Shown: piece after piece, positions 55,106 through 63,942 of the stretch
Numbering within the stretch: position 1 is the first letter of the stretch
How the letters are laid out: the number at the start of each line of letters is the position of its first letter
DNA from: Gemmobacter sp.
GTDB lineage: Bacteria; Pseudomonadota; Alphaproteobacteria; Rhodobacterales; Rhodobacteraceae
Length of the DNA stretch: 64,000 bases
Assembly (NCBI RefSeq): GCF_034676705.1
Contig: NZ_JAUCBS010000013.1
Location: 2,460,501 to 2,524,500 of the forward strand
Direction: 5' to 3'
Position numbers and translations under genes: made by a program
The notes under the pieces: generated by a model
Database searches by the model: none
Told to the model about the DNA's origin: nothing
The model's input: only the letters and a program-made list of their open reading frames with translations

Positions 55106-55960
55106 CTATTGACTGCGCATGGCGCGGGCCATGGCGGCGGCCTCGGCGATCACGGCGCGGTCAAGGCCGGTGCTGTAACCCAGCGCCTCGACATGGGCGA
55201 CGACGGATTCCGTCGCCACATTGCCCTTGGCCCCCGGCGCATAGGGGCAGCCGCCCAGGCCGCCGACCGCCGCGTCGAACACCCGCAGGCCGCGGTCCAG
55301 CGAGACGGTGATATTGTCCAGCGCGCGCCCGGCGGTATCGTGGTAATGCCCGGCCAGCCGGTCTGCCGGCAGTTCGGACAGCACCGCATCCAGCATGGCC
55401 GCGATGGTGTCGGGCCGGCCCTGCCCGATGGTATCGCCCAGCGACACCTCGTAGCAGCCCATGTCGCGCAGGGCCGCCACCACGCGGGCCACCTGCGCCG
55501 GCGCCACCGGGCCATCATAGGGGCAGTCGGTCACGCAGGACACATAGCCGCGCACCGGCACGCCATCGGCCAGGGCGCGTTCGGCCACCGGGCGGAAACG
55601 GTCCAGGCTTTCGGCGATGGTCGCGTTGATATTGGCTTTCGAGAACCCTTCCGAAGCGGATCCGAAGATCGCGATTTCGTCGGCACGGGCGGCAACGGCG
55701 CCTTCATAGCCCTTCATGTTGGGGGTCAGCGCGGCATAGCGCACGCCGGGCACGCGGGTGATGCCGGCCAGCACATCGGCGCTGTCGGCCATCTGGGGCA
55801 CCCATTTGGGGCTGACGAAACTGGCGATCTCGATCCGGGAAAACCCGGCGCGGCCCAGACAATCGACCAGCGCGATCTTGTCTGCCGTGGGGATCGGGCG
55901 CTTTTCGTTTTGCAGGCCGTCGCGGGGGCCGACTTCGAAAATCTCAACGCGGTTGGTCAT
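55106..55960 (-). CDS. Hydroxymethylglutaryl-CoA lyase
   Basis: A 284-residue HMGL-like TIM barrel. EIFEVGPRDGLQNEKRPIPT at the start, IEIASFVSPKWVPQMADSAD, YVSCVTDCPYDG, LGDTIGQGRP, GHYHDTAGRALDNI and GGLGGCPYAPGAKGNVATE, the last with the conserved active-site Cys. It splits HMG-CoA to acetoacetate and acetyl-CoA in leucine breakdown. No other leucine-pathway genes are adjacent. It overlaps the upstream glutathione transferase gene by 17 bp. Confidence 0.9.
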   Translation of the reverse strand: MTNRVEIFEVGPRDGLQNEKRPIPTADKIALVDCLGRAGFSRIEIASFVSPKWVPQMADSADVLAGITRVPGVRYAALTPNMKGYEGAVAARADEIAIFGSASEGFSKANINATIAESLDRFRPVAERALADGVPVRGYVSCVTDCPYDGPVAPAQVARVVAALRDMGCYEVSLGDTIGQGRPDTIAAMLDAVLSELPADRLAGHYHDTAGRALDNITVSLDRGLRVFDAAVGGLGGCPYAPGAKGNVATESVVAHVEALGYSTGLDRAVIAEAAAMARAMRSQ

Positions 55961-56636
55961 CGGGGGCCTCGTAGAAGTCGCGGGTATAGATTTCGCCCGG
56001 GCCATCGGCGGCCGCAGCGGCCTGAAAGCCCGGACGCGCCGTCAGGCGGGCATGATAGGCGGCAAGGCCCGGGATCTGGTCCAGGCGGATAAAGCGGCGG
56101 GCGATGTGCAGGTTGTAGCCCACCGCGATATCCACCGCCGAAAAGCCCGAGGGCAGCAGCCAGTCCTGCCCCTGCACCACCAGGGCCACGCCGTTCAGCG
56201 CGCGGGCCAGCCGCGTCGCCTCCAGCCGCATGACGGTGGGGCTGCGCATCCAGTCCTCGCGCAGCATGATATGCTGCTGGGTCAGCTGCGCCTGATGCTG
56301 GCCAAGGGTTTCGGCATAATGCAGCCATTCCAGAAAGGCGCGGCGATCCGGGTGGCCGGGCGCGCGGCCCAGATGCGGCGCGCGGGTTTCCGACAGATAT
56401 TCCAGGATCGCGCCGCTTTCGAACATGGTCTGGCCATCGACCCGCACCGCAGGCACCCGGCCAGCGGGCGAGATGGCCAGATATTCAGGCGCGCGCAGCG
56501 CCTTGCCGGCAAAGCTCATGTATTCGACGCGATGGGGGATCCCGGCCTCGTGCAGGGCCCACAGGATGCGGAACGACCGCGCCTGCGACACATGCCACAG
56601 CGTGACGCCATCATCCGTCTGGTCGGTCTGTTGCAA
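55944..56636 (-). CDS. Glutathione S-transferase family protein
   Basis: About 230 residues. VTLWHVSQARSFRILWALHE, PAGRVPAVRVDGQTMFESGA (thioredoxin-fold Pro and ESxAI motif) and a helical C-terminal half. The TTG at 56636 has AGGGAGGG just upstream, so I prefer it; ATG 56675 is an alternative with a 13-residue extension. It may detoxify or isomerise a substrate in the same pathway as the following gene. Confidence 0.82.
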   Translation of the reverse strand: MQQTDQTDDGVTLWHVSQARSFRILWALHEAGIPHRVEYMSFAGKALRAPEYLAISPAGRVPAVRVDGQTMFESGAILEYLSETRAPHLGRAPGHPDRRAFLEWLHYAETLGQHQAQLTQQHIMLREDWMRSPTVMRLEATRLARALNGVALVVQGQDWLLPSGFSAVDIAVGYNLHIARRFIRLDQIPGLAAYHARLTARPGFQAAAAADGPGEIYTRDFYEAPDDQPR

Positions 56637-56709
56637 GTCGCCCTCCCTGCTTGCCCCTGACGGACCTAGCATCATCGGGCGGGCGCGGTCCACGGTTTCG
56701 CGCAGGCGG

Positions 56710-57477
56710 TCAGGCCCCGCCTTCGGCCCATTCGCGGGTGGCGCGGCCGAACGCCTCGAACAGCGGGCGCGACACCGGATCGCCGGCGGCGTTGTATTCC
56801 GGGTGCCATTGCACCGACAGGGTAAAGCCCGGCGCATCCTTGACATAGATCGCTTCGGGCGTGCCATCGGGTGCCGTCCCCTCGATCACGATCCGGCTGC
56901 CGGCACGGGCGATGCCCTGACCGTGCAGGGTGTTCGTCATCACCTCGTCGGCGCCCAGCACGCGGGCGAACACCCCGCCGGGCAACAGGCGCACCGGATG
57001 GCGCAGGGCGAATTTTTCCTCCAGCGTGCCATCGGGGGGCATGCGGTGGTTCATGCGGCCCGGCAGATCGCGGATTTCGGGGTAAAGCGTGCCGCCCATG
57101 GCCACGTTCACCTCCTGGAACCCACGGCAGATGCCCAGAAACGGCTGCCCGCGTTCCACGCAGGCGCGCACCAGCGGCAGGGTGATCGAATCGCGGTTGC
57201 GGTCAAAGGCGCCGTGGGCGGGCGTCTCGTCCTCGCCATATTCGCTGGGGTGAACGTTGGGGCGCCCCCCGGTCAGCAGGAAGCCGTCGCACGAGTCCAG
57301 CAGTTCGCCCACCGAGACGACGCGCGGATCTGCCGGCACGATCAGCGGCAGGCAGCCTGCCACATCGGCCACCGCATGGCAGGTCATCATGCCGGCGGCC
57401 TGCACGTGATAGGTTTCGTTCAGCACGCTTTCGTTGCCGATGATCCCGACCACCGGCCGGCGTTTTTGCGATGCCAT
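56710..57477 (-). CDS. Gamma-glutamyl-gamma-aminobutyrate hydrolase (peptidase C26)
   Basis: A 255-residue class I glutamine-amidotransferase-like protein. FLLTGGRPNVHPSEYGEDET, the nucleophile in FLGICRGFQEVNVAMGGTLY, and the His/Glu of LSVQWHPEYNA. This is the PuuD type, which frees GABA from gamma-glutamyl-GABA in putrescine degradation. No other puu genes are adjacent. Start ATG 57477. Confidence 0.87.
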   Translation of the reverse strand: MASQKRRPVVGIIGNESVLNETYHVQAAGMMTCHAVADVAGCLPLIVPADPRVVSVGELLDSCDGFLLTGGRPNVHPSEYGEDETPAHGAFDRNRDSITLPLVRACVERGQPFLGICRGFQEVNVAMGGTLYPEIRDLPGRMNHRMPPDGTLEEKFALRHPVRLLPGGVFARVLGADEVMTNTLHGQGIARAGSRIVIEGTAPDGTPEAIYVKDAPGFTLSVQWHPEYNAAGDPVSRPLFEAFGRATREWAEGGA

Positions 57478-57743
57478 GTCCGTCCTCGCGCCCTGTGCCC
57501 GTTGAAGGTAGCCCCATGGGGCGAAAAGGAAAAGGGGCCGGGCTTGGGTAGATCGGCCCGATGGGCTGTGCATGGGTGAACAACGGGGGCCGGGCTGGCG
57601 GCGCCAAGATGCCAGGCCGCCCTTGGACTGCGGCCTTGGTCCGGTGCCGCAAATATGTGCGGATTTGCGCCGCTGCCGCGCACCGGCGTTGCCCGGTGGG
57701 CGTCGGCCCGCTAGCATTCCGCCGACGCGACAGGAGGGACAGG

Positions 57744-58211
57744 ATGCAGCCGAACCCGGACACCGACCTTGAACTGGTCTGCCAGCTGAAGGCGCCGCCC
57801 CACAAGGTCTGGCGCTGCCTGACCGAGGCGGCGCTGATCGAACGCTGGTTCGCCCCCCGCCCGGTCGTCACCCGCGATGTGACGATGGATCCGGTGCCGG
57901 GCGGGTCGTTCATCACCACGATGGACATTCCCGACCATGGCAGCATGACCGGCCATGGCTGCGTGCTGCTGGCCGATGCCCCGCACCGGATCGTCTGGAC
58001 CGATCTGTTGCAGGGCGGCTATCGCCCGGCGGGCGACTGCTTTGGCTTTACCGCGCATATCCTGCTGGAACCGGACGGCACCGGCACCCGCTACCGCGCC
58101 ATCGCGCAGCATGTCTCGGCACAAAAGCGGGCCGAACATGCGGCGATGGGCTTTCACGACGGCTGGGGCAAGGCCGCCGAACAGCTGGACGAGGTGGCGC
58201 TGTCGCTGTGA
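57744..58211 (+). CDS. SRPBCC (AHSA1-like) domain protein
   Basis: A 155-residue START/Bet v1-like protein. LVCQLKAPPHKVWRCLTEAA, LIERWFAPRPVVTRDVTMDP, VPGGSFITTMDIP, GFHDGWGKAAEQLDEVALSL. It binds small hydrophobic ligands in a deep pocket; many such proteins are stress-related. GGAGGG precedes ATG 57744. The 266 bp upstream hold no recognisable gene. Confidence 0.83.
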   Translation: MQPNPDTDLELVCQLKAPPHKVWRCLTEAALIERWFAPRPVVTRDVTMDPVPGGSFITTMDIPDHGSMTGHGCVLLADAPHRIVWTDLLQGGYRPAGDCFGFTAHILLEPDGTGTRYRAIAQHVSAQKRAEHAAMGFHDGWGKAAEQLDEVALSL

Positions 58212-58217
58212 CCGCTG

Positions 58218-59492
58218 CTACAGGTCGAACGCCAGCTGGGCCGAGGCGGGCCGGGGCCGGGACGCCGCAGTGCCTTCGACCAGCACCAGATCCTGCGTGC
58301 GGTGCGGCGCCGCCCAGGCCCGGCGCACCGGCCCCAGCCGGTCGCGCGCATCGCGGGCGGCATGGGTCGGGTCCACCACCGGCTCGGGGTAGCGGCGGCC
58401 CAGCAGGCGGCCCGCCCCCTCCCACCGCCAGGGGGCATGCAGGTGACTGTCGGGCACGGCGGCCAGTTCCGGCAGCCAGCGGCGGGTGAACCGGCCCTGC
58501 GGGTCATGGTCCTGCCCCAGCTTCACCGGATTGGCGATGCGCGCCGATGCGCCGGCCAGCCCCGCCATCTGCGGCCACAGGATGGCCGGGTCATGGTCGG
58601 TGGCCAGCCGCCCCAGCACATGGCCCGCATCCTGCACCGACAGCCCCAGCAGATGCACCGCGACCGAGGCCAGAACCCCCCGCCCCCGCGCGTTCAGCCA
58701 GCCGGTGGCGCGGAACTGCCGCAGGCAGGCATCCACCAGCGGCAGCCCGGTCTGCGCCCCGGCAAAGGCCGCCAGATGCCGCGAATCGCCCCCCTCGGGC
58801 AACGGGGCCTGCCCTGGCGGCAAGCGCAGCGTATCAAGGAACGCCCGTGCGGCACGCGGCGGCAGCTTGCCCGGCAACAGCGCCCGCACCTCGGCCGCCG
58901 ACAGCGCGCCATGCGCCAGATGCGGCGACAGCCGCGATCCCGCCCGATCCCCCCCGACCGGCGACAGCAACGCCGCCGGATACTCGGCCCCGCGCCCGCC
59001 GGCGAAACTTTCCGCCAGCGCCAGCGCCGCCGCCCGCCCGCCTGGCTGGCGATGCGGGCAGGGGTCGGGCGCCAGCCCCAGCGCACGGGCGGCGGGAATG
59101 AGGCCAGGTTCCACCCCCGGCACGGGGGTCAGCGCAGGCGGCGGCAGGGGGGCGTCGGGGCCCACCTCCTCTACCCCCGCCGGCACGGGGTGGCCCGGGC
59201 GGTGCAGGCACAGCACCCGGTCGATCCGGTAGGACCGCGACAGCCGCGCGATCACCTCCTCGGCCCGGCCCACGCGCACCACCAGCGGCGCCCCCAGATC
59301 GGCCAGATCGGCCCGCAGGCCCACCAGCGTCTCGGCCACGAATTCCCACTGCCGGGCCGCGGCGGCAGGCCCGGCCCAGTCCGCCGGATCGGCCACATAC
59401 AGCGGCAGCACCCGCCCCAGCGCGGCCGCCCGCACCAGCGCCGGATGATCGGTCACCCGCAGATCACGTCTGATCCAGACAAGAACATTCAT
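58218..59492 (-). CDS. Cryptochrome/deoxyribodipyrimidine photolyase family protein
   Basis: A 424-residue protein. MNVLVWIRRDLRVTDHPALV is the N-terminal antenna domain; GRAEEVIARLSRSYRIDRVL follows; the FAD domain has SRLSPHLAHGALSAAEVRAL, GLPLVDACLRQFRATGWLNA, RGRGVLASV and NPVKLGQDHDPQGRFTRRWL. It is shorter than E. coli Phr (472). Whether it repairs CPD lesions or serves as a light sensor cannot be told. Confidence 0.87.
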   Translation of the reverse strand: MNVLVWIRRDLRVTDHPALVRAAALGRVLPLYVADPADWAGPAAAARQWEFVAETLVGLRADLADLGAPLVVRVGRAEEVIARLSRSYRIDRVLCLHRPGHPVPAGVEEVGPDAPLPPPALTPVPGVEPGLIPAARALGLAPDPCPHRQPGGRAAALALAESFAGGRGAEYPAALLSPVGGDRAGSRLSPHLAHGALSAAEVRALLPGKLPPRAARAFLDTLRLPPGQAPLPEGGDSRHLAAFAGAQTGLPLVDACLRQFRATGWLNARGRGVLASVAVHLLGLSVQDAGHVLGRLATDHDPAILWPQMAGLAGASARIANPVKLGQDHDPQGRFTRRWLPELAAVPDSHLHAPWRWEGAGRLLGRRYPEPVVDPTHAARDARDRLGPVRRAWAAPHRTQDLVLVEGTAASRPRPASAQLAFDL

Positions 59493-59714
59493 GGAACAAA
59501 TCGCTAGGCCGGCGGCGGCGATTCGTAAAGGGGGCGTTTACGCCGGCGGCCGATACCACCGCGCGGCGCCACCATATCTTTGCCCGTGGCCTGCCCCGCC
59601 CACAGCGGGTGGTGGCCTTGCGCGCCAGGTCACACCTTCGGCAGAAAACCCCGCGCCAGCTTGGCCTTGGCAGGCATATCTCCTATCCTGCGCGCCAGAG
59701 GCGGGGGTTCCTGA

Positions 59715-60191
59715 ATGCAGCGATACGAATACAAGGTGGTGCCGGCACCGCGCAAAGGCGAAAAGGCCAGGGGCGCCAAGACCACCGAAGCACGATTTGC
59801 CCACGCGCTGACCCGCGTGATGAACGACATGGCGGCCGAAGGCTGGGATTACCTGCGCACCGATACCCTGCCGGTCGAGGAACGCGTCGGCCTGACCGGC
59901 CGCACGACCACCTTCCAGCACATGCTGGTGTTCTGCAAGCCGCTGGCCGCCGGCACGGCCCCGGCCCGCGCGCCCATCGCCCCGCTGCCGATGCCCGGCT
60001 TTGACGAGGCCGACACCACGCCGGACGAACCGCCCGAGCTGGACCCGATGGATGTTGCCGCCCGCCGCGCCGCCCTGGTGGCCCGGCCGCAGTTCGGCCC
60101 CGCGCCGCGCGTCTCGGCCACCAGCGATACCGGGCTTGCGCCCGCGCTTGGCCCCGCACGGCCCGCCGGCAGCGGCGAGGCAGCGGAGTAA
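59715..60191 (+). CDS. DUF4177 domain protein
   Basis: A 158-residue protein. MQRYEYKVVPAPRKGEKARG, RFAHALTRVMNDMAAEGWDY and LRTDTLPVEERVGLTGRTTT match the DUF4177 start found in many alphaproteobacteria. The C-terminal half is Pro/Ala-rich and probably disordered. Function unknown. It stops 1 bp before the stop of the convergent BolA gene. Confidence 0.82.
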   Translation: MQRYEYKVVPAPRKGEKARGAKTTEARFAHALTRVMNDMAAEGWDYLRTDTLPVEERVGLTGRTTTFQHMLVFCKPLAAGTAPARAPIAPLPMPGFDEADTTPDEPPELDPMDVAARRAALVARPQFGPAPRVSATSDTGLAPALGPARPAGSGEAAE

Positions 60192-60192
60192 C

Positions 60193-60450
60193 CTAGCCGT
60201 CGATCTCCAGCGCCAGGGCATGGATGCGCCCGATGATCTCGGACCCCAGCGCGGCATGCACGGCCCGGTGCCGCGCCAGCCGCGACTGCCCGGCAAAGGC
60301 CGGCGCCCGGATCACCACGCGAAAATGGCTCTCGCCCGACCCGTCATCGCCGGAATGTCCGGCGTGTTTGTGGCTTTCGTTCACCACATCCAGCCGGTCC
60401 GGGGCGAAAGCCGCGATCAAGGATGCGCGAATTTTGTCCTCTATCCGCAT
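60193..60450 (-). CDS. BolA family protein
   Basis: An 85-residue BolA-like protein. IRASLIAAFAPDRLDVVNES, the HKHAGHSG motif that binds iron-sulfur clusters with monothiol glutaredoxin, SHFRVVIRAPAFAGQSRLAR, HRAVHAALGSEI. It acts in iron-sulfur or redox regulation. It is divergent from the J-protein gene, 87 bp apart. Confidence 0.92.
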   Translation of the reverse strand: MRIEDKIRASLIAAFAPDRLDVVNESHKHAGHSGDDGSGESHFRVVIRAPAFAGQSRLARHRAVHAALGSEIIGRIHALALEIDG

Positions 60451-60537
60451 TTTTGGCTGTCAACCCCCTACAAGTGCCCGACGATCAAGCTAAAATCGCC
60501 GCCCTGACTCGGAAAGGCAAGCCCCGGAGCCCGCCCC

Positions 60538-61167
60538 ATGACCACCCGTTCGCCGTTCGACTTCGACATCCGCGTGTCTTCGGACAAGAAGCGCAAGGCA
60601 CGCGGCCGCCGCGGCATGTCGGGAGCCGTCGAAAGCACCGACAAACCCTGCGCCTTCCCCGGCTGCAAGGAACTCGGCCAGTATCGCGCGCCGAAATCCC
60701 CCGACCAGCTGGATGACTTCGTCTGGTTCTGCAAGGATCACGTCCGCGAATACAACCTGAAATGGAACTTCTTCAACGGCCAGACCGAGGAGGAATTCCA
60801 GAAGTTCGTCGACAAGGACCGCGTCTGGGGCCGCGATACCCAGCCCTTCGGCAAGCGCCCCGACGAAGGCCGCGCCTGGTCGCGCCTCGGGGTGGACGAC
60901 CCGCTGGAAATCCTGGGCGAAAAGGGCACCCGCAGCGCGCCCGCCTCGGTCCAGACCCGGCGCCTGCCGCCGACCGAACGCAAGGCGCTGGAAATCCTCG
61001 ATGCCCGCGACAGCTGGACGCGCCCCGAAATCCGCAAGCAATACAAAAGCCTGGTCAAGGATCTTCACCCAGACCTCAACGGCGGCAACCGATCCGACGA
61101 AGACCGCCTGCAAGAGGTGGTCTGGGCCTGGGACCAGCTGAAGGACAGCCGCAACTTCAAGGACTGA
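60538..61167 (+). CDS. J-domain protein (DnaJ-like)
   Basis: A 209-residue protein. The N-terminal half has CAFPGCKELGQYRAPKSPDQ and a WFCKDHVREYNLKWNFF stretch with Cys/His pairs. The J domain is C-terminal: YKSLVKDLHPDLNGGNRSDE with the HPD motif, then LQEVVWAWDQLKD. It stimulates a DnaK-type ATPase; the client is unknown. A C-terminal J domain after a Cys/His-containing part is a pattern common in Alphaproteobacteria. Confidence 0.87.
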   Translation: MTTRSPFDFDIRVSSDKKRKARGRRGMSGAVESTDKPCAFPGCKELGQYRAPKSPDQLDDFVWFCKDHVREYNLKWNFFNGQTEEEFQKFVDKDRVWGRDTQPFGKRPDEGRAWSRLGVDDPLEILGEKGTRSAPASVQTRRLPPTERKALEILDARDSWTRPEIRKQYKSLVKDLHPDLNGGNRSDEDRLQEVVWAWDQLKDSRNFKD

Positions 61168-61175
61168 CGGCCCCT

Positions 61176-61241
61176 CCTTGCCTTTTTCCAAATACCCTCG
61201 GGTGGGGTCCGGGGAGGGCCGACAGCCCTCCCCGGGTCGGG
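61176..61241 (-). repeat. Intergenic repeat, copy 8
   Basis: On the minus strand CCCGGGGAGGGCTG-TCGG-CCCTCCCCGG, then CACCCGAGGGTATTTGGAAA and AAGGCAAGG. It lies between the J-protein and aminotransferase genes, pointing against both. Confidence 0.7.
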
Positions 61242-61353
61242 GGTGCGGGGGGCGGCCGCCCCCCGCCGCCGTCCCCCCCCCGCCTTCCCCCCTTGCGCCG
61301 CCACCGCGCCCGCGCCAGTCTGGCCCCCGACCAACCAGCCGGGATCCCCGCCC

Positions 61354-62586
61354 ATGACCGCCCTTGACCTTGCCTTCACCCGCGCCCAGTTTCCGGCCTT
61401 TGCCGAACCCTCGTTGCAGGGCCAGGCGTTTTTCGAGAATGCGGGCGGCAGCTACACCTGCACGCAGGTGATCGAGCGGCTGACCCGGTTCTACCACAGC
61501 CGCAAGGTGCAGCCCTATGCGCCCTATCCCGCCAGCCAGCTTGGCGGCGCCGAGATGGACGAGGCGCGCGCCCGCCTGGCCGCGCTGATGGGCGTCGAGA
61601 CCGACGAAGTGTCCTTCGGCCCCTCGACCAGCCAGAACACCTATGTGCTGGCGCAGGCCTTTCGCCAGTGGCTGGCGCCGGGCGCCGCCATCGTCGTCAC
61701 CAATCAGGACCACGAGGCGAATACCGGCGTCTGGCGCCGGCTGGCCGACACCGGAACCGAGGTGCGGGAATGGGCCATCGACCCGGTGACCGGGCATCTG
61801 GACCCGGCCGCGCTGGCGCCGCTGCTGGCCGATGGCAAGGTGCGGCTGGTGGCCTTTCCGCATTGTTCGAACGTGGTCGGCGAAATCAACCCGGTGGCCG
61901 AGATCTGCGCCATGGCCCGCGCGGCCGGTGCCTTTACCTGCGTCGATGGCGTCAGCTATGCGCCCCACGGCTTTCCCGACATGCCGGCGCTGGGGGCCGA
62001 CATCTACCTGTTTTCCGCCTACAAGACCTATGGCCCGCACCAGGGCATCATGGTGATCCGCCGCCAGGCCGGATTCGCCCTGCCCAATCAGGGCCATGTG
62101 TTCAACGGCGATACGCTTTTCAAACGCTTCACCCCGGCCGGCCCCGACCATGCGCAGGTGGCGGCCTGTGCGGGCATGGCGGATTATGTCGATGCGCTGT
62201 ATGCCCATCACTTCCCCGGCCAGGCCGCCACGCCGCTGGCGCGCAACAATGCCGTCCACGACCTGATGCGCGCCCATGAACGCCGCCTGACCGCGCCCTT
62301 GCTGGAGTATCTGGCGGCGCGCAACGACCTGCGCCTGATCGGCCCCCGCCGGGCCGAAGGGCGCGCGCCCACCGTGGCCGTGGCACTGGACCGCCCCGCC
62401 CTGCCGGTGGCCACGGCGCTGGCCGATCATGGCATCATGGCGGGGGGCGGCAACTTCTACGCCGTGCGCCCGCTGGCGGCCCTTGGCGTGCCGGCGGCGC
62501 AGGGCGTGCTGCGGCTGTCCTTCGTCCACTATACCTCGGCCGACGAGGTTGCCCGGCTGATCGCCGCGCTGGACCGGGTCCTGTAG
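61354..62586 (+). CDS. Class V aminotransferase (cysteine desulfurase-like)
   Basis: A 410-residue PLP enzyme. FFENAGGSYTCTQVIERLTR, FGPSTSQNTYVLAQAFRQWL, TNQDHEANTGVWRRLADTGT, CVDGVSYAPHGFPDMPALGA, and the PLP lysine in FSAYKTYGPHQGIMVIRRQA. It is CsdA/SufS-like in the large domain but lacks a clear C-terminal active Cys loop, so the substrate is open. The IscU-like gene 500 bp away might point to Fe-S metabolism (inference). Start ATG 61354. Confidence 0.83.
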   Translation: MTALDLAFTRAQFPAFAEPSLQGQAFFENAGGSYTCTQVIERLTRFYHSRKVQPYAPYPASQLGGAEMDEARARLAALMGVETDEVSFGPSTSQNTYVLAQAFRQWLAPGAAIVVTNQDHEANTGVWRRLADTGTEVREWAIDPVTGHLDPAALAPLLADGKVRLVAFPHCSNVVGEINPVAEICAMARAAGAFTCVDGVSYAPHGFPDMPALGADIYLFSAYKTYGPHQGIMVIRRQAGFALPNQGHVFNGDTLFKRFTPAGPDHAQVAACAGMADYVDALYAHHFPGQAATPLARNNAVHDLMRAHERRLTAPLLEYLAARNDLRLIGPRRAEGRAPTVAVALDRPALPVATALADHGIMAGGGNFYAVRPLAALGVPAAQGVLRLSFVHYTSADEVARLIAALDRVL

Positions 62587-62597
62587 CGCCCGGGCTG

Positions 62598-62957
62598 TCA
62601 GGCCATGGGCGCCAGGATCTCCACCTCGGCGCCCTCGCGCAGCGCGGTGTAAAAGCACGACCGGCGGTTGGTGTGGCAGGCCGGCCCCACCTGATCCACC
62701 AGCAGCAGCAGGCAGTCGCGGTCGCAATCCACCCGCAGTTCCACCAGCCGCTGCACATGGCCCGAGGTTTCGCCCTTGGCCCAGAACGCCTGACGCGAAC
62801 GGGACCAGTAGGTCACCTGCCCGCTGTCCAGCGTGCGCCGGATCGAATCGGCGTTCATCCAGGCCATCATCAGCACCTCGCCCGTGGCATGGTCCTGCGC
62901 AATGGCCGGGATCAGGCCGTTGGCATCATAGGTCAGGCTGGCAGGATCAAAGGTCAT
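62598..62957 (-). CDS. hisI: Phosphoribosyl-AMP cyclohydrolase
   Basis: A 119-residue enzyme of histidine synthesis (third step). MMAWMNADSIRRTLDSGQVT, YWSRSRQAFWAKGETSGHVQ, the metal-binding VDCDRDCLLLLVDQVGPACH and TNRRSCFYTALR are all conserved. It is the single-domain form; no hisE domain is fused. Start ATG 62957. Confidence 0.94.
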   Translation of the reverse strand: MTFDPASLTYDANGLIPAIAQDHATGEVLMMAWMNADSIRRTLDSGQVTYWSRSRQAFWAKGETSGHVQRLVELRVDCDRDCLLLLVDQVGPACHTNRRSCFYTALREGAEVEILAPMA

Positions 62958-63081
62958 GGTGTCTTTCCCCGGACGGTGCGGGGGCCTATCTATACCGGGC
63001 CTGCGACCAGCGAAAGCACCGAGACCGCCATGAGCGACAGCGACCAGCCCTTGACATGCGCGACAGCGACCGGACCCTGAC

Positions 63082-63552
63082 ATGAGCGACAGCGACCTGA
63101 TGAAGCTCTATTCCGCCCGCATCCTGGCCTTGACGGCGGCCATCCCGCATCTGGGCCGGTTGCCCGCCCCGCAGGGCACCGCCCGGCGCCGCTCGCCCCT
63201 GTGCGGGTCCACGGTGACGGTGGATGTGATCATGCAGGACGGCCGCGTTGCCGCCTTTGCGCAGGACGTCAAGGCCTGCGCCCTGGGTCAGGCGGCGGCG
63301 GCGGTGGTGGGCGCCGCCCTGCCCGGCCGCACCCGGGCCGAGGTGGACCGCGCCCGCGACCAGCTGGCCGCGATGCTGCAAGGCGGCCCGGTGCCCGACG
63401 CCCCCTTCGACGGGCTGGAAGTGCTGCTGCCCGCCCGCGACTACAAGAACCGCCACGCCTCGATCCAGCTGGCCCTGCAAGCCGCCGCCGAGGCCATCGC
63501 CGCGGCCGAGGCGCAGGATGCACCGCCGCAGCAGGGCACGTCGCCGGTGTGA
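63082..63552 (+). CDS. Iron-sulfur cluster assembly scaffold protein (IscU/NifU-like)
   Basis: A 156-residue protein. KLYSARILALTAAIPHLGRL, RRSPLCGSTVTVDVIMQDGR, VKACALGQAAAAVVGAALPG hold two of the three cluster cysteines (LCGS, KACALGQ). The third, expected near residue 120, is replaced by LPARDYKNRHASIQLALQAA, where an RHxS follows without Cys. This is the divergent alphaproteobacterial IscU-like branch. Its role in cluster assembly is likely but altered. Confidence 0.78.
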   Translation: MSDSDLMKLYSARILALTAAIPHLGRLPAPQGTARRRSPLCGSTVTVDVIMQDGRVAAFAQDVKACALGQAAAAVVGAALPGRTRAEVDRARDQLAAMLQGGPVPDAPFDGLEVLLPARDYKNRHASIQLALQAAAEAIAAAEAQDAPPQQGTSPV

Positions 63553-63823
63553 CACGCTGGGGTCCGGTTCCACAGACCCCGGACCGCCCCTGCCCAAATG
63601 CCACGCCATAGTGTGGGATGCGCAGGATGCAACCCGCACCTTGTCCGCAACCATTCCACCACCGGAACGCACGGAACGCCCATCGCGAATGGCGAGCCGT
63701 AGGGCGGGGTTCCACCCCGCCGGCGCCGCGAACACCACTGCGCCCGGTGCGGCCGCCGAAAAGACAACGCCCCCAACAAGACTCCTCCCCCGGTCACATC
63801 CGCCCCGGCGACACCCGGCCCAT

Positions 63824-63860
63824 AAAAAAACCGCCGCCAGCGTGGGGACGCGGGCGGCGG
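63824..63860 (-). terminator. Rho-independent terminator for a leftward gene
   Basis: On the minus strand CCGCCGCC...GGCGGCGG is followed by T7. It lies downstream of the partial gene at 63943-64000. The rest of 63553-63823 shows no gene. Confidence 0.8.
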
Positions 63861-63942
63861 AAGTGGTCTCTGTCGGGGACAGGCGCAGGCCGGGACAGGC
63901 CCTTGCAAAACAGAGAACAGGCAGAGCAGTCAGAACCTCAGG

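Noticed and set aside
61354..62586. SufS as part of a Suf operon
   Set aside because: No sufBCD genes are adjacent, and the C-terminal active cysteine loop is not recognisable.
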